A stretch of DNA of 64,000 bases. Source: Phycisphaeraceae bacterium. Its GTDB lineage: Bacteria; Planctomycetota; Phycisphaerae; Phycisphaerales; UBA1924. A program made the translations under genes and the position numbers. Location: the NCBI GenBank assembly GCA_019636555.1, contig JAHBXH010000001.1, positions 496,001-560,000 on the forward strand. Direction: 5' to 3'. Below, in pieces: positions 1-9,167 of the stretch (positions within the stretch are counted from its first letter, which is position 1; every line of letters starts with the position of its first letter). The notes beneath the pieces were generated by a model, which worked only from the letters and a program-made list of their open reading frames with translations, was not told where the DNA came from and searched no databases.

Positions 1-1206
1 ACGCTCACTCGCGCGCCGCTCGGACATGTCGCGATCATCGCGACGTGGAATTATCCGGTTCAACTCCTGGGGATCGAGCTGCTGCAGGCGCTCGTCGCGG
101 GGAATCGCGTGACGGTCAAGCCATCCGAGAATTCGCCCCGCTCGCAGATTTTTCTGCTCGAACTGGCGCGCGAAGCCGGACGCGGCGCGAACATGCCGCC
201 GGATCAGCTCGCATGGACCGCGCCGACGCGCGAGGCCGGCGCCACGCTGCTGAAGGACAATCGCTTCGATCACGTGGTCTTCACCGGCTCGACGAATGTC
301 GGAGTAGCGATCGCCGAAACGCTCGCGCCTTCGATGACCTCGAGCACGCTCGAACTCTCCGGACGCGACAGCGCGTTCGTCCTCGATGATGCCGATCCGG
401 AGCTCGCGGCGAGCGCGATCTGGCAGGGCATCGACATGAATTCCGGTCAGACGTGCATGGCGCCGCGCCGCGCGCTGGTGGACGAAAAGGTTTACGCCGA
501 GTTTGTCCGCAGGATCGCCTCGCGCGCGGGCGCCGCCCGCCCGCGCCCGCTCATCAACGAGCACGCGGCGAAGCAGTGCTACGACCTCGCGGTCGAGTGC
601 CAGCGGCTCGGTGGGCGATCGCTCGCCGGGGTGATCGAGCCGCCATCGGCGGATGCGAATGGTCGGCTGCGCTGCCTTCGCCCAATGGTCTTTGCTGATT
701 GCCCGCGCGATGTGCCGCTGGTCGAGGGCCGGCACTTTGGTCCGCTCCTCGCGGTTATCCCGGTGAAGGATTTGGAAGATGCGCTTGCCTGCCATGACCG
801 GATCGATCAGGTTCTTGCGACCAGCGTTTTCACTCGCAATCCGGCGCGCGTGGAGGATTTCCGCGATCGCCTGCGTTCCACGCTTGTCACGGTGAATGAC
901 TGTCTGCTCCCGACGATTCACCCCTCGGTGGGCCTCGCCGGTCACGGCAAGTCGGGGTGGGGGATCACCAAGGGCGAGGCGGGGCTGCTCGCGATGACGC
1001 GCCCGATCTACACCACCCAGACAGCTCCACTCTTCCGCTTCTCGATGGAGGCCGTTACACCCGCCATCGAACGCGGCATGTCCAGGTTCATTCGCTTCTG
1101 GTACGGGGGCAGCAAGCCAGCCCCTAAGACGCCCACAACTGTCAGTGCGCCCGAGACTCAGTCTCGACAACCCGATCAGTCCGTTGCAACTTCCGCCGCG
1201 AACTAG
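1..1206 (+). CDS. Aldehyde dehydrogenase family protein (5' end outside window)
   Basis: NAD(P)-dependent aldehyde dehydrogenase, open from the first base of the window, so the N-terminus is missing. Visible family signatures are the TWNYPVQ and VKPSEN cofactor-binding segments near the left edge, the FTGST loop, ELSGRD carrying the general-base Glu, and GQTCMAPRR carrying the catalytic Cys. The C-terminus has a hydrophobic/basic stretch (MSRFIRFWYGG) and then a Pro/Thr/Ser-rich tail of about 35 residues, which is longer than most family members and could be a membrane-associated tail. A CrtI-type enzyme starts about 70 bases downstream. By analogy with staphyloxanthin AldH it may oxidise a carotenoid aldehyde to the acid. 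That role is inference; the family assignment is firm. Confidence 0.9.
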   Translation, partial: TLTRAPLGHVAIIATWNYPVQLLGIELLQALVAGNRVTVKPSENSPRSQIFLLELAREAGRGANMPPDQLAWTAPTREAGATLLKDNRFDHVVFTGSTNVGVAIAETLAPSMTSSTLELSGRDSAFVLDDADPELAASAIWQGIDMNSGQTCMAPRRALVDEKVYAEFVRRIASRAGAARPRPLINEHAAKQCYDLAVECQRLGGRSLAGVIEPPSADANGRLRCLRPMVFADCPRDVPLVEGRHFGPLLAVIPVKDLEDALACHDRIDQVLATSVFTRNPARVEDFRDRLRSTLVTVNDCLLPTIHPSVGLAGHGKSGWGITKGEAGLLAMTRPIYTTQTAPLFRFSMEAVTPAIERGMSRFIRFWYGGSKPAPKTPTTVSAPETQSRQPDQSVATSAAN

Positions 1207-1278
1207 CGGCTTTGCCTCCCGGCGCGAAATATCATTCCGCCCAATTGCCCCTTGCACTTTCCGCCTCGAGCTTTTCAA

Positions 1279-2931
1279 ATGCCCAACCAACACGTTCTCA
1301 TCGTCGGCGGCGGCCTCGCCGGTCTTGCCGCTGCAGCCGAACTCTCAACCGCAGGCGTCAAGGTCACGCTCGTCGAGGCCAACAAGCATCTCGGCGGCAA
1401 GATGAACCTGCTCGAAGAGCAAGGTTTCAAGTTCGACATGGGACCGACGATTCTCACAATGCCGCAGGTGATCAAGGGCATCATCCGGCGCAGCGGCCGG
1501 CGCGTCGAGGACTACATCGATTTCGTCGATCTCGATCCGCAGTGGCGCTGCCACTTTGAGGACGGAACGGTGATCGACCTCCGCAAGGACGTTGAGACCT
1601 TTGCGAAGCAGCTCGATCAGCAGTTTCCGAATACCAGGCCGGGTGAAGGCTACAAGCAGTTCATCGAGTACAGCCGCAAGCTCTACCGCCTGAGCGAGAA
1701 GGTTTTCTTCTACAAAGATCTTGGCGCCGCGACCGACCTGATGTTCAGCCCGCCCAAAGCCAAAGGAATCGGCGGCGATCTGATGACAATGGTCGCAACG
1801 ATGCACTCGACCGTGGCGGGCCAGATCGAGAAGCACGTGCCCGAGCCGCACCTGCGCCAGGTCATGGAGCACTTCCTTCAGTATGTCGGTTCAAGCCCCT
1901 TCATGGCGCCGAGCATTCTCTCGCTCATTGCGTCGGCGCAGGTCGATCACGGCTGCTGGTACTCGATGGCGCCGAAGAAAGACGGCGAGCCGCTCGACGG
2001 CGGCACGCGCGTGATCGCGCGGGCTCTCGAGAGAATCGGGCGCGAGCAGGGCGTGAACTACATCACCGGCCGGCGTGTGAGCCGCATTGTCGAGCGCGAC
2101 GGCAAGGTCATCGGCGTCGAGCTCCAACCCGCGAACGGTCAGTCGAACGGAAAGCCCGCAGAGTTCATCGGTGCCGATGCCGTGGTTTCCAACTGCGATG
2201 TGCAGCGCACCAACCGCGATCTGCTCGCGGCGCCCGCGGCACGCGCCGAGCAGCGCTCGATCGCCAAGAAATACACCCCGGCGTGCAGCGGCGTCGTGCT
2301 CTACCTCGGGCTAAGCAAGCAGTACGACCACCTGAGCCATCACAACTTCTTCTTCAGCAAGAACAGCCACGAGGAATTCGACGACATCTATGTCAAGGGC
2401 ATCCCCGCGCGCGACCCCACCATGTACATCGCGGCGCCCAGCCGCAGCGATCCGACGCAGGCACCCCCCGGCGGCGAGGCGCTCTACATCCTCGTCCACA
2501 CGGCGTACATCCGAGACAATCAGAATTGGGACGGCCCGGGCGGATTGATGGAGCAGTACAAGCCGGTCATTATGGAAAAGATGCGCCGCATGGGCTTCAC
2601 CGACATCGATCGGCACATCATCGTCGAGCGCACGCTGAGCCCGGCCGGAATCGAAAAGATGTACAACGCCGAGGGCGGCGCGATCTACGGCCTGGCGTCG
2701 CACGGCCGGATGCACGGCGGCTTTAAGCCCAAAAACCGGTCGCGCGTGTACAAGAATCTCTATCTCGCCGGCGGCAGCGCCAACCCCGGCCCGGGCACGC
2801 CCATGGTCATGATGAGCGGCGTGACCGCGGCAAACTGCGTGCTCGAAGACTGGAAGATCCCGCTGCCGAGCGAGAATGGGCGGTCGGTGACATCGATGGT
2901 CGAGGCGAAAGCCGAGCCGGTGGCGGTGTGA
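1279..2931 (+). CDS. CrtI-family FAD-dependent carotenoid desaturase/oxidase (CrtN/CrtP-like)
   Basis: Amine-oxidase-fold flavoprotein of 550 residues, typical for the phytoene-desaturase family. The N-terminal dinucleotide-binding motif is VLIVGGGLAGLAAA, followed by the acidic strand end LVEA and the HLGGK and FDMGPT segments. The C-terminal FAD motif LYLAGGSANPGPGTPM is intact. The ATG at 1279 is chosen because VLIVGGG then begins five residues in; an upstream in-frame start would add a leader without homology. It lies directly downstream of an aldehyde dehydrogenase, with an acyltransferase and a CrtQ-like glycosyltransferase about 5 kb away, so a role in C30 carotenoid or carotenoic-acid synthesis is plausible. 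Whether it desaturates (CrtI/CrtN) or oxidises a terminal methyl group (CrtP) cannot be read from sequence alone. Confidence 0.88.
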   Translation: MPNQHVLIVGGGLAGLAAAAELSTAGVKVTLVEANKHLGGKMNLLEEQGFKFDMGPTILTMPQVIKGIIRRSGRRVEDYIDFVDLDPQWRCHFEDGTVIDLRKDVETFAKQLDQQFPNTRPGEGYKQFIEYSRKLYRLSEKVFFYKDLGAATDLMFSPPKAKGIGGDLMTMVATMHSTVAGQIEKHVPEPHLRQVMEHFLQYVGSSPFMAPSILSLIASAQVDHGCWYSMAPKKDGEPLDGGTRVIARALERIGREQGVNYITGRRVSRIVERDGKVIGVELQPANGQSNGKPAEFIGADAVVSNCDVQRTNRDLLAAPAARAEQRSIAKKYTPACSGVVLYLGLSKQYDHLSHHNFFFSKNSHEEFDDIYVKGIPARDPTMYIAAPSRSDPTQAPPGGEALYILVHTAYIRDNQNWDGPGGLMEQYKPVIMEKMRRMGFTDIDRHIIVERTLSPAGIEKMYNAEGGAIYGLASHGRMHGGFKPKNRSRVYKNLYLAGGSANPGPGTPMVMMSGVTAANCVLEDWKIPLPSENGRSVTSMVEAKAEPVAV

Positions 2932-2970
2932 TCGCCGCGTTCTTCTCGTTCGCCCTTGTATCATCGATGC

Positions 2971-3807
2971 ATGGTCGAATTGCAGGAAAGGCCAGCCTTG
3001 AGCGCCTCGGAACACCGCGTCGGCGATCTGGTTCTGCGCCAGCCCGCGTCGCCTCTTGATTGGCCCGACCTTGAGAACCTGGACGATTCGCGTGTGCTTC
3101 AGGCCCGCATCGATCGGATTCCGCTCTGGCATCACCAGTATGAACTCCCCGGCGGCGTCTGGACAAAGGGGCCATTCCGCCCCGCCGACAGGCTTCACCG
3201 CATCGGTCTTCCTGAGCGACTGGACGGCATGACCGTGCTCGATGTCGGCGCGTGGGACGGGTTCTACACGTTCGAGTGCGAGCGGCGAGGTGCCCAGGTC
3301 ACATCGGCGGACACCTGGAACCCCGAACATTTCGTCACGAGCGAGGGCTACGCGGTCGCGCACCGTGTGCTCAGGTCGAAGGCAAAGCCGATCCGCGTTT
3401 CGGTGCACGATCTCGACCCGGCGGTGCACGGGAAATTCGATCTCGTGCTTTTCCTCGGCGTGCTCTACCACCTGACGAATCCGTTCGAGGCGCTGCAGCG
3501 ACTGCGCGCCGTCACGAAGAAAACATTGATTGTCGAAACCGCGTCCGACATGCGCCTGGCGAATGGGCCGGCGCTCGGCTTCTACTCCGGCTCGGAACTC
3601 GCGAGCGACGACACCAATTGGTTCGCGCCCAATGCCAAGGCTCTCGTTGGCATGTGCCGCGCCGCGGGTTTCCGCGAAGCGAGGCTCCACTGGCAACTGA
3701 GTTTGTCCAGGGCCATCGGCCGAGCCGCATACCGGCTTGTTCGGTACGGGGCCAATCCGATCACTTCGTTCAATCGGAACCGCATTGTCGTTCACGCGAA
3801 CGTGTAG
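2971..3807 (+). CDS. Class I SAM-dependent methyltransferase (DUF1698/CmoB-like fold)
   Basis: Predicted SAM-dependent methyltransferase of 278 residues. Motif I is VLDVGAWDGFYT, preceded by the RLHRIGLP segment, and the downstream FDLVLFLGVLYHL stretch is the usual motif IV/post-I region of this fold. The arrangement (long N-terminal segment with WxH and GPFRPADR, then the Rossmann domain) recalls CmoB/DUF1698 and the methyltransferases found in polysaccharide clusters. The ATG at 2971 is preferred over an upstream TTG at 2956. It begins 40 bases after the CrtI-like gene, so co-transcription is likely. The substrate is unknown: carotenoid end-group, glycosyl or tRNA modification are all possible. 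Confidence 0.75.
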   Translation: MVELQERPALSASEHRVGDLVLRQPASPLDWPDLENLDDSRVLQARIDRIPLWHHQYELPGGVWTKGPFRPADRLHRIGLPERLDGMTVLDVGAWDGFYTFECERRGAQVTSADTWNPEHFVTSEGYAVAHRVLRSKAKPIRVSVHDLDPAVHGKFDLVLFLGVLYHLTNPFEALQRLRAVTKKTLIVETASDMRLANGPALGFYSGSELASDDTNWFAPNAKALVGMCRAAGFREARLHWQLSLSRAIGRAAYRLVRYGANPITSFNRNRIVVHANV

Positions 3808-3839
3808 CGACGTCCGGAGCGCGGCAGCAACTCGCGCCG

Positions 3840-5036
3840 CTATTCGCAGAGCAGATTGTTGTAGTACTGCACGAAATAGAGAAAGTCGGCGTCGTCCACG
3901 AATCGGTCGCCGTTCCAGTCGCAGCGTTTGTCCGCATCGGGCACGACCAGCGCGTTGTACGAAGGAAGAAACTCGACAAAGTCCGCGTCGTCCACCAGTC
4001 CGTCTTCGTTGAGGTCGCCAGGGCAGTATGCATCAACGTGCAGGGTTCCGATGCCGAATCCGCCGCAAGGATTGCCGGTGTCGAATGAATACGCGCCCGC
4101 GTCGACCGGGATGAACGGGTCGATGACCATAATTTCAGAGAGCGCTCCGAGCACGCGGCCGCCTTCTTCGACGTTGACCTCGTCTTTTTGCCACTGGTAT
4201 GTCCGCGGCCCGGGGCCATCGACGAGACAGTGGAAGATCACGCGATCGCCCGTGCGCGGCTGATATGGAACTGAGAATTCCGCCGGCGACAACGGACCGC
4301 ATTCGGTCGCGCTCCAGTCGTTGAACGCCCACGATTCGATGTCCTGATCCGCCGTCGCGGCGCCCGCACCCGCGGTGAATCCGACCCACGCGCAGCCTTC
4401 GTTGTCGAAGAGCGGCCAGCCTCCGTCGAGGGTATTCAAGTCGAGCGCGCAAAAGAAGATCGGCTCGTCGTACACGTAGACGAACAGCACTCCGGGTGTG
4501 TACTCGATCTTCACGTCGAGCGGCCCGGCGTAGAGAAACCACGGCGGGAGTAGCGCATGCCCGAGCGAATACTGATCTTCCGGCGAGTTCGAGTCGAACC
4601 CGTTCGTTTGGACGCTGATGTGCGGTCCTTCGAACTCGTCCGAAAAGACAAACGTGTCGAATTCGATCGCGACAGATCGAGGAATGCCGCCGTAGCCCAA
4701 ATCCGAGCCGCTACCTCCGAGCGCTTCATCGCTGTCGGCCTGAATCACGAACGCAAACCCGTCGGCGAGTCCGTTGGTGATCGAGAAGCGGAATGTGGTA
4801 ACAAAGCCGCCGCTGAGTGCGGCCTGCGTGGTCCTGAACCACGCGGCACCGGCTCCTTCGTCACCGCTGCGCGTCAGTCGAAGTACATTGTCAACTGTGT
4901 CGGCGGTTCCGTTGAGCGAAAGCTCGTTGGTATCCGAAAAATCGCTGAACTGAAAGACCGCGCCGCACTGCCCAAAGGCCGAAGCGCTCGCGCTCATCGC
5001 GGTCGTGAGAATCATCGAACACATACCGGTACGCAT
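3840..5036 (-). CDS. Secreted L-type lectin-like protein with Ig-like segment and C-terminal dockerin-like tag
   Basis: Exported protein of 398 residues. The first ~23 residues form a signal peptide ending near SASAFGQ. Residues ~24-230 resemble the legume-lectin fold: TTFRFSI, DGFAFVIQ, GIPRSVAIEFDTF and HISVQTNG are typical lectin strands. A short Ig-like segment with TYQWQKD follows, then two calcium-loop modules (GDLNEDGLVDDADF and CDWNGDRFVDDADF) ending in LLCE at the very C-terminus. A good ribosome site (GAGGAGA) lies about nine bases before the ATG. The linker between the two modules is the VVP type rather than the Cys-bounded type. It is likely a carbohydrate-binding surface or secreted protein. 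It stands alone on the minus strand between carotenoid-type genes. Confidence 0.82.
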   Translation of the reverse strand: MRTGMCSMILTTAMSASASAFGQCGAVFQFSDFSDTNELSLNGTADTVDNVLRLTRSGDEGAGAAWFRTTQAALSGGFVTTFRFSITNGLADGFAFVIQADSDEALGGSGSDLGYGGIPRSVAIEFDTFVFSDEFEGPHISVQTNGFDSNSPEDQYSLGHALLPPWFLYAGPLDVKIEYTPGVLFVYVYDEPIFFCALDLNTLDGGWPLFDNEGCAWVGFTAGAGAATADQDIESWAFNDWSATECGPLSPAEFSVPYQPRTGDRVIFHCLVDGPGPRTYQWQKDEVNVEEGGRVLGALSEIMVIDPFIPVDAGAYSFDTGNPCGGFGIGTLHVDAYCPGDLNEDGLVDDADFVEFLPSYNALVVPDADKRCDWNGDRFVDDADFLYFVQYYNNLLCE

Positions 5037-5187
5037 AAATAGTTTCTCCTCAACTCGAAGCGCGTCCGTCGACAGCGATCATACAGCAGAACGCAAGCAC
5101 CCCATCGAAGAATCGCTTGTGCGACAGATCTCGGACGTTGAAAGTGTCGGATCTCGCGACGGAAACGAGAACACGAAGCACCTTCCC

Positions 5188-6951
5188 TCACGAGGTCCGT
5201 TGACACCATCCCCGCCAGGCTTGCCGGTAGTGGGCTTCGAGCCGCTTCGTGAATCCCGCATGATCGCACAGCGAGCTCGCCAGCACCATGGAGCGCAAGC
5301 GCGCCCGCAGCTCGGCGCAGCGATCCGCATCGGCGGCCAGTGCCACGGCACGCTCGAGATAGGCGTCTTTGTCGGTTGCTACGAGGTCCGCCAATCCCAC
5401 GTTGTTCAGGATGCTCACCCCCACCCGCGAGACGTGCGAGTTGCCCGCGAGCCCGACGACCGGCGTTCCCATATAGAGAGCTTCAACGGTTGTTGTCGTT
5501 CCGTTGTACGGCCACGTGTCGAGCGCGATGTCAATTTGGCTATACATCTGAAGGTGCTCGGCTTTGCTCTTGGTCTCGGGAAAGAGACTCACCCGTTCCT
5601 GCTCGATCCCTCGGCTTCGGAGGAAAGCCAGAATCCGCCCTTGCGTTTGGACGGAGGAAAGACCGGCTGCTTTGAGCACCAGCCGTGAGCGCGGCACGCG
5701 ATTCAGAATCTCCGCCCATACCTCGAGGACCGGATTCCCCACTTTGGTGATGGTGTTGAAAGAGCCGAACGTCACAAACCCGTTTTTCTGCCTGGGCGGC
5801 GGCGCGACATCGCCCGCGTGCGGCGGGGGCGCGTAACACAGGAAACTCCCGTCCATCCGGACCAGACTCTCCGTGGCGAGATGCTCCGAACCGGGCGGAT
5901 CGGTGTGCGCGTCGACGATGCGGAAGTCCATCGCCGGAAGCCCCGTCGTGTTGGGGTAGCCCAAGTACGTGTACATCAAAGGGGCCGGTTTGGCGGCGAG
6001 CGCAATCGCGTGACGCGAGCCGGTGTAGCCGCTGAGATCGATCAGAATGTCGATGCCGTGACTTCGCACGGTCGCGACAAATTGCTCCGATGTCATTCGA
6101 TGCGTCGGCACATACATCGCCGAGCGGGCGCGGAGCCAAGCGGTCATCTCGTCTTCGTTGATGACGTCGTGGTACAACACAACCTGGAACTTCGACTTGT
6201 CGTGGTGGGTGAGTATCGGCTCAATGAAGTGACCCACCGATCGATTGCGGAAGTCCTGGCTGCAGTAGCCGATGCGCAGCGAGCGTTCGGGGTCGCGGGC
6301 GTTCGCGAAGCCCGCGGCAAGATGCGACATCTTTTCAGTGAAGAGCCGCCCGAGTTTGACATGGTAATTGAAGATCTCGCGCGGGTCCGCATCGTGCATG
6401 CGTGCCAGCGGAATCATCAGCCTTTCGAGCACCGCGTCGTTCGCCGGCGAATGCGCCAGGGCGTTCTTCAGCAGCTGAACCGCCTCGTCGAGATCTCCGA
6501 GCGTATCGAGCAGCGCGGCGTACGCCAGCAGCACGTTCGTGCTGCCGGGCGCGGATTCATGCATGGCGCGGAAGTACCGCTTCGCCTCGTCCACACTGCC
6601 CTGGTGGTAGAGCATCTGACCGACATCCACCTGTGTCTTGAAGTGGCTCGGCTCGATCGCGAGCGACGCGCGGTAGCCGGCCTCGGCTTCCTTGTATCTG
6701 CCGCGATGCAGTTCGGTGTCCGCGCCCATCCGGTGGAGTTCCGCGTCGAACGGACTGGCGGCGATCGCTTTCTGCACGAGAAAGATCGCCTGATCGTGCC
6801 GCTTGAGCTTGCACAGGACTTCGATCGCGAGGTTGAGGCAATCGTGGTTCGCCGGTTGCTTTTCGAGCAGTCGCTTGACCAATTGGAGCGCCTGCTCCGG
6901 CCTGCCCGCCCGAGCGTGGGCCTGCGCTTGAATCAAAGCCGCATCGCTCAT
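5188..6951 (-). CDS. TPR-containing O-linked GlcNAc transferase (SPINDLY/GT41 type)
   Basis: Soluble glycosyltransferase of 587 residues. The N-terminal ~200 residues are TPR helices (for example LNLAIEVLCKLKRHDQAI and GRYKEAEAGYRASLAIEP). The C-terminal catalytic part carries GT41 signatures: RIGYCSQDFRNRSVGHF, IDILIDLSGYT, YLGYPNTTG, FGSFNTITK, and the nucleotide-sugar site DTWPYNGTTTTVEALYMG-PVV. The start MSDAALIQ at 6951 is preferred because the region upstream lacks homology. It would transfer a sugar (GlcNAc or fucose) to Ser/Thr of proteins, or act in surface glycan assembly; the TPRs select the substrate. It is divergent from the acyltransferase gene at 7062. The adjoining lectin on the same strand suggests a glycan-related pair, which is inference. 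Confidence 0.9.
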   Translation of the reverse strand: MSDAALIQAQAHARAGRPEQALQLVKRLLEKQPANHDCLNLAIEVLCKLKRHDQAIFLVQKAIAASPFDAELHRMGADTELHRGRYKEAEAGYRASLAIEPSHFKTQVDVGQMLYHQGSVDEAKRYFRAMHESAPGSTNVLLAYAALLDTLGDLDEAVQLLKNALAHSPANDAVLERLMIPLARMHDADPREIFNYHVKLGRLFTEKMSHLAAGFANARDPERSLRIGYCSQDFRNRSVGHFIEPILTHHDKSKFQVVLYHDVINEDEMTAWLRARSAMYVPTHRMTSEQFVATVRSHGIDILIDLSGYTGSRHAIALAAKPAPLMYTYLGYPNTTGLPAMDFRIVDAHTDPPGSEHLATESLVRMDGSFLCYAPPPHAGDVAPPPRQKNGFVTFGSFNTITKVGNPVLEVWAEILNRVPRSRLVLKAAGLSSVQTQGRILAFLRSRGIEQERVSLFPETKSKAEHLQMYSQIDIALDTWPYNGTTTTVEALYMGTPVVGLAGNSHVSRVGVSILNNVGLADLVATDKDAYLERAVALAADADRCAELRARLRSMVLASSLCDHAGFTKRLEAHYRQAWRGWCQRTS

Positions 6952-7061
6952 GCTGCCCTCTTGATCGCCGAGGCGCGTCCCTGTGCAAACATACGCTACC
7001 GCCGGCTCCGCCGGTGTCTCTGCGCGTGAGCCGCCCGCGCGCCCAACGATTCGGTTCTCCG

Positions 7062-7928
7062 ATGAACGCGAGGGCATCCGGCAATTCCGACTTCATCCCC
7101 GCGGCGTATTCCGCGCGGTTTACGCACTTTTTCGCCAAGTACGTCCGGCGCATGGTCCGCAAGAAGTTCTACGCCGTGCGGATTCTGCCCGAGCATGCCT
7201 CGGCGCTCGCGGACTTGAATCAGCAAGTGGGTCCGGTCCTCGTGTTGCTCAGTCATTGCTCCTGGTGGGATCCTCTTCTCAGTTTGGCGCTCCATTCTCA
7301 TTTCACACCCGCGCGCGAACCCATGGCTCCGATGGATGCCTCGCAACTGCGAAAATTCGGCATCTTCAAGCGCATCGGAATTTTCGGCATCGACCCGGAT
7401 GAGCCCAAAAGCCTCGAGAAGATGAGTGCGTACGTCGCGGCTCGATTCGCTACCAATCCGCTCTGCACGCTCTGGATCACGCCCCAAGGCCGGTTCACCG
7501 ATGTGCGTGCGCCGATCGAGATTCGCCCCGGCGGCGCCGCCATCGCGGCAAAGACCGCGGGGATCGTGGTGCTGGCGCTCGCGATCGAATACGCCTTCTG
7601 GACCGATCAGAAGCCTGAGGTCTTCGTCGGATGGAGGCCGGTCCATGTGCCTCCCGGCCGCGAAAACTCGACGCCTGCGTGGCACCGGGCGATTCTTGAT
7701 TCCATGAAGGAAAACAACCGGTTGCTGTCGGAAGCGGTCATTTCGCGCGACCCGGCAAAATTCTTGCCGGTCTTTGACTCCGGGCCCGCTCCGTCGACGA
7801 ACTGGTGGTACGACAGGTGGCTTCGTTTGCGTGGCCGTTCTTCCAGAGTGGAAGACCGGCACTTTGCCCATTCCCGAGTCTCTGCCGGCGAGGCAGTTCC
7901 CAAAGGCGCTTCTTCTCCTCAGCCATGA
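7062..7928 (+). CDS. PlsC-like lysophospholipid/glycolipid acyltransferase
   Basis: Acyltransferase of 288 residues. The catalytic HX4D motif is visible as SHCSWWDP (His65 and Asp70 from the chosen ATG), and the acceptor-binding motif appears as TPQGRFT, where most relatives have EGxR. There is no obvious multi-pass membrane region; the protein is probably peripheral. The start at 7062 (MNARASGN) is tentative because no strong ribosome site precedes it. Its stop overlaps the next gene by four bases (ATGA), so the two are translationally coupled. Coupling to a CrtQ-like glycosyltransferase suggests it acylates the sugar of a carotenoid glycoside or another glycolipid. Staphylococcal CrtO belongs to a different family, so this would be an analogous enzyme. 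Confidence 0.82.
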   Translation: MNARASGNSDFIPAAYSARFTHFFAKYVRRMVRKKFYAVRILPEHASALADLNQQVGPVLVLLSHCSWWDPLLSLALHSHFTPAREPMAPMDASQLRKFGIFKRIGIFGIDPDEPKSLEKMSAYVAARFATNPLCTLWITPQGRFTDVRAPIEIRPGGAAIAAKTAGIVVLALAIEYAFWTDQKPEVFVGWRPVHVPPGRENSTPAWHRAILDSMKENNRLLSEAVISRDPAKFLPVFDSGPAPSTNWWYDRWLRLRGRSSRVEDRHFAHSRVSAGEAVPKGASSPQP

Positions 7929-9082
7929 GCATCCTCGCGATTATCCTTTGCGTCTCCTTTGCGTTCGCCGCCCTCGCCCTCGGGCTGACTCTTGTCAACA
8001 TGACTATCTACGCGAAGCCTCCGAGCGCCGTTTCTTCCGGCCCATTGGTTACGGTGTGCATCCCGGCACGCAATGAAGAGGAAAACATCGCCGCGTGTGC
8101 GAAGTCCGTACTCGCCAGCGAGTACGAAAACATCGACGTGCTCGTCTACGACGATCAGAGCACCGATCGAACACCCGCAATCCTGCGCGAGCTGATCGCA
8201 TCCGATCCGAGAGTTCGTGCGGCCGAGACGACTTCACTCCCGGCGGGGTGGAACGGCAAACAGCACGCGTGCTGGCGGATGGGGCAACAGGCACGCGGCG
8301 AGTGGATGATCTTCACCGACGCCGACGTGCGCTTCGAGCCCTCGTGCATCGGCCGCGCGCTCGCTTCCGCGAACCAGAGAAAGGCCGCCCTCCTTTCGAC
8401 ATTCCCGCGCCAGATCACCGGCTCTCTTTCCGAAGATCTCGCCGTCCCGATGATCTTCTTCATGCTTTTTTCGTACCTTCCGATGCCCATGATGCGAATG
8501 GGAAATTCGCCCGCGGCATCCGCCGGTTGCGGCCAGTTCCTGATGGTCAGGCGCGACGCGTACGAAAAGTCCGGCGGTCACTCTGCGTTCAAGGACTCCA
8601 TGCACGACGGCGTCAAAATGCCGCGTGAAGTGCGCAAGGCCGGATTCCACACCGATCTGTTCGACGGAACCGAACTCGTCAGTGTCAGGATGTATCGCGG
8701 CCTGAGTCAGACTTGGCGAGGCTTTACGAAGAACGCTTACGAGGGCATCGGGTCAATCGGGCTTCTGCTCTTTTTCACGATCGTTCACCTGGTCGCGCAC
8801 GTGCTGCCCTGGTTCATCGGTCTCGTCGCGATCGACCGCTGGTTGTCGGGCTCGTTGACACCCGATTGGCGCGCCGCGGGAGCGTTGGCGACCGTGTGCG
8901 TTGGATTGAACCTGTTGCAAAGACTCATTCTGTCCGTTCGATTCCGGCAGGGCGTCGCCGCAGTCGTGCTTCATCCGGTCGGCGTCGTCTTTATGACCGT
9001 CATCCAGTGGTACAGCCTGTACTTGGCCCGCACAAACCGCCGGGCTTGGCGGGGCAGGGTCGGGGTCGCGGCGGCCGGCTGA
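7925..9082 (+). CDS. Membrane-bound family 2 glycosyltransferase (CrtQ/HpnB-like)
   Basis: Glycosyltransferase of 385 residues. An N-terminal membrane segment (residues ~3-25) is followed by a GT-A domain: VTVCIPARNEEENI, DVLVYDDQSTDRT, and the DxD region FTDADVRF. Several hydrophobic helices occur in the last third (GLLLFFTIVHLVAHVLPWFIG and later). The segment LPAGWNGKQHACW is typical of CrtQ and HpnB relatives, which glycosylate carotenoids or act on hopanoids. The ATG overlaps the stop of the acyltransferase gene by four bases. Together with the CrtI-like enzyme and aldehyde dehydrogenase upstream, this supports a carotenoid glycosyl ester pathway. A hopanoid or other lipid substrate remains possible. 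Confidence 0.83.
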   Translation: MSILAIILCVSFAFAALALGLTLVNMTIYAKPPSAVSSGPLVTVCIPARNEEENIAACAKSVLASEYENIDVLVYDDQSTDRTPAILRELIASDPRVRAAETTSLPAGWNGKQHACWRMGQQARGEWMIFTDADVRFEPSCIGRALASANQRKAALLSTFPRQITGSLSEDLAVPMIFFMLFSYLPMPMMRMGNSPAASAGCGQFLMVRRDAYEKSGGHSAFKDSMHDGVKMPREVRKAGFHTDLFDGTELVSVRMYRGLSQTWRGFTKNAYEGIGSIGLLLFFTIVHLVAHVLPWFIGLVAIDRWLSGSLTPDWRAAGALATVCVGLNLLQRLILSVRFRQGVAAVVLHPVGVVFMTVIQWYSLYLARTNRRAWRGRVGVAAAG

Positions 9083-9167
9083 CCGTCTTTCCGAACAGAT
9101 TTCGTTCTTTTGCTGCAATCGACGTCCCCCGCCGGCGTGAATCTCTCAATTACCGCGGAGAAAACGC

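Noticed and set aside
2311..3795. Minus-strand open frame opposite the desaturase and methyltransferase genes
   Set aside because: It covers two well-supported plus-strand genes and shows shadow-frame composition.
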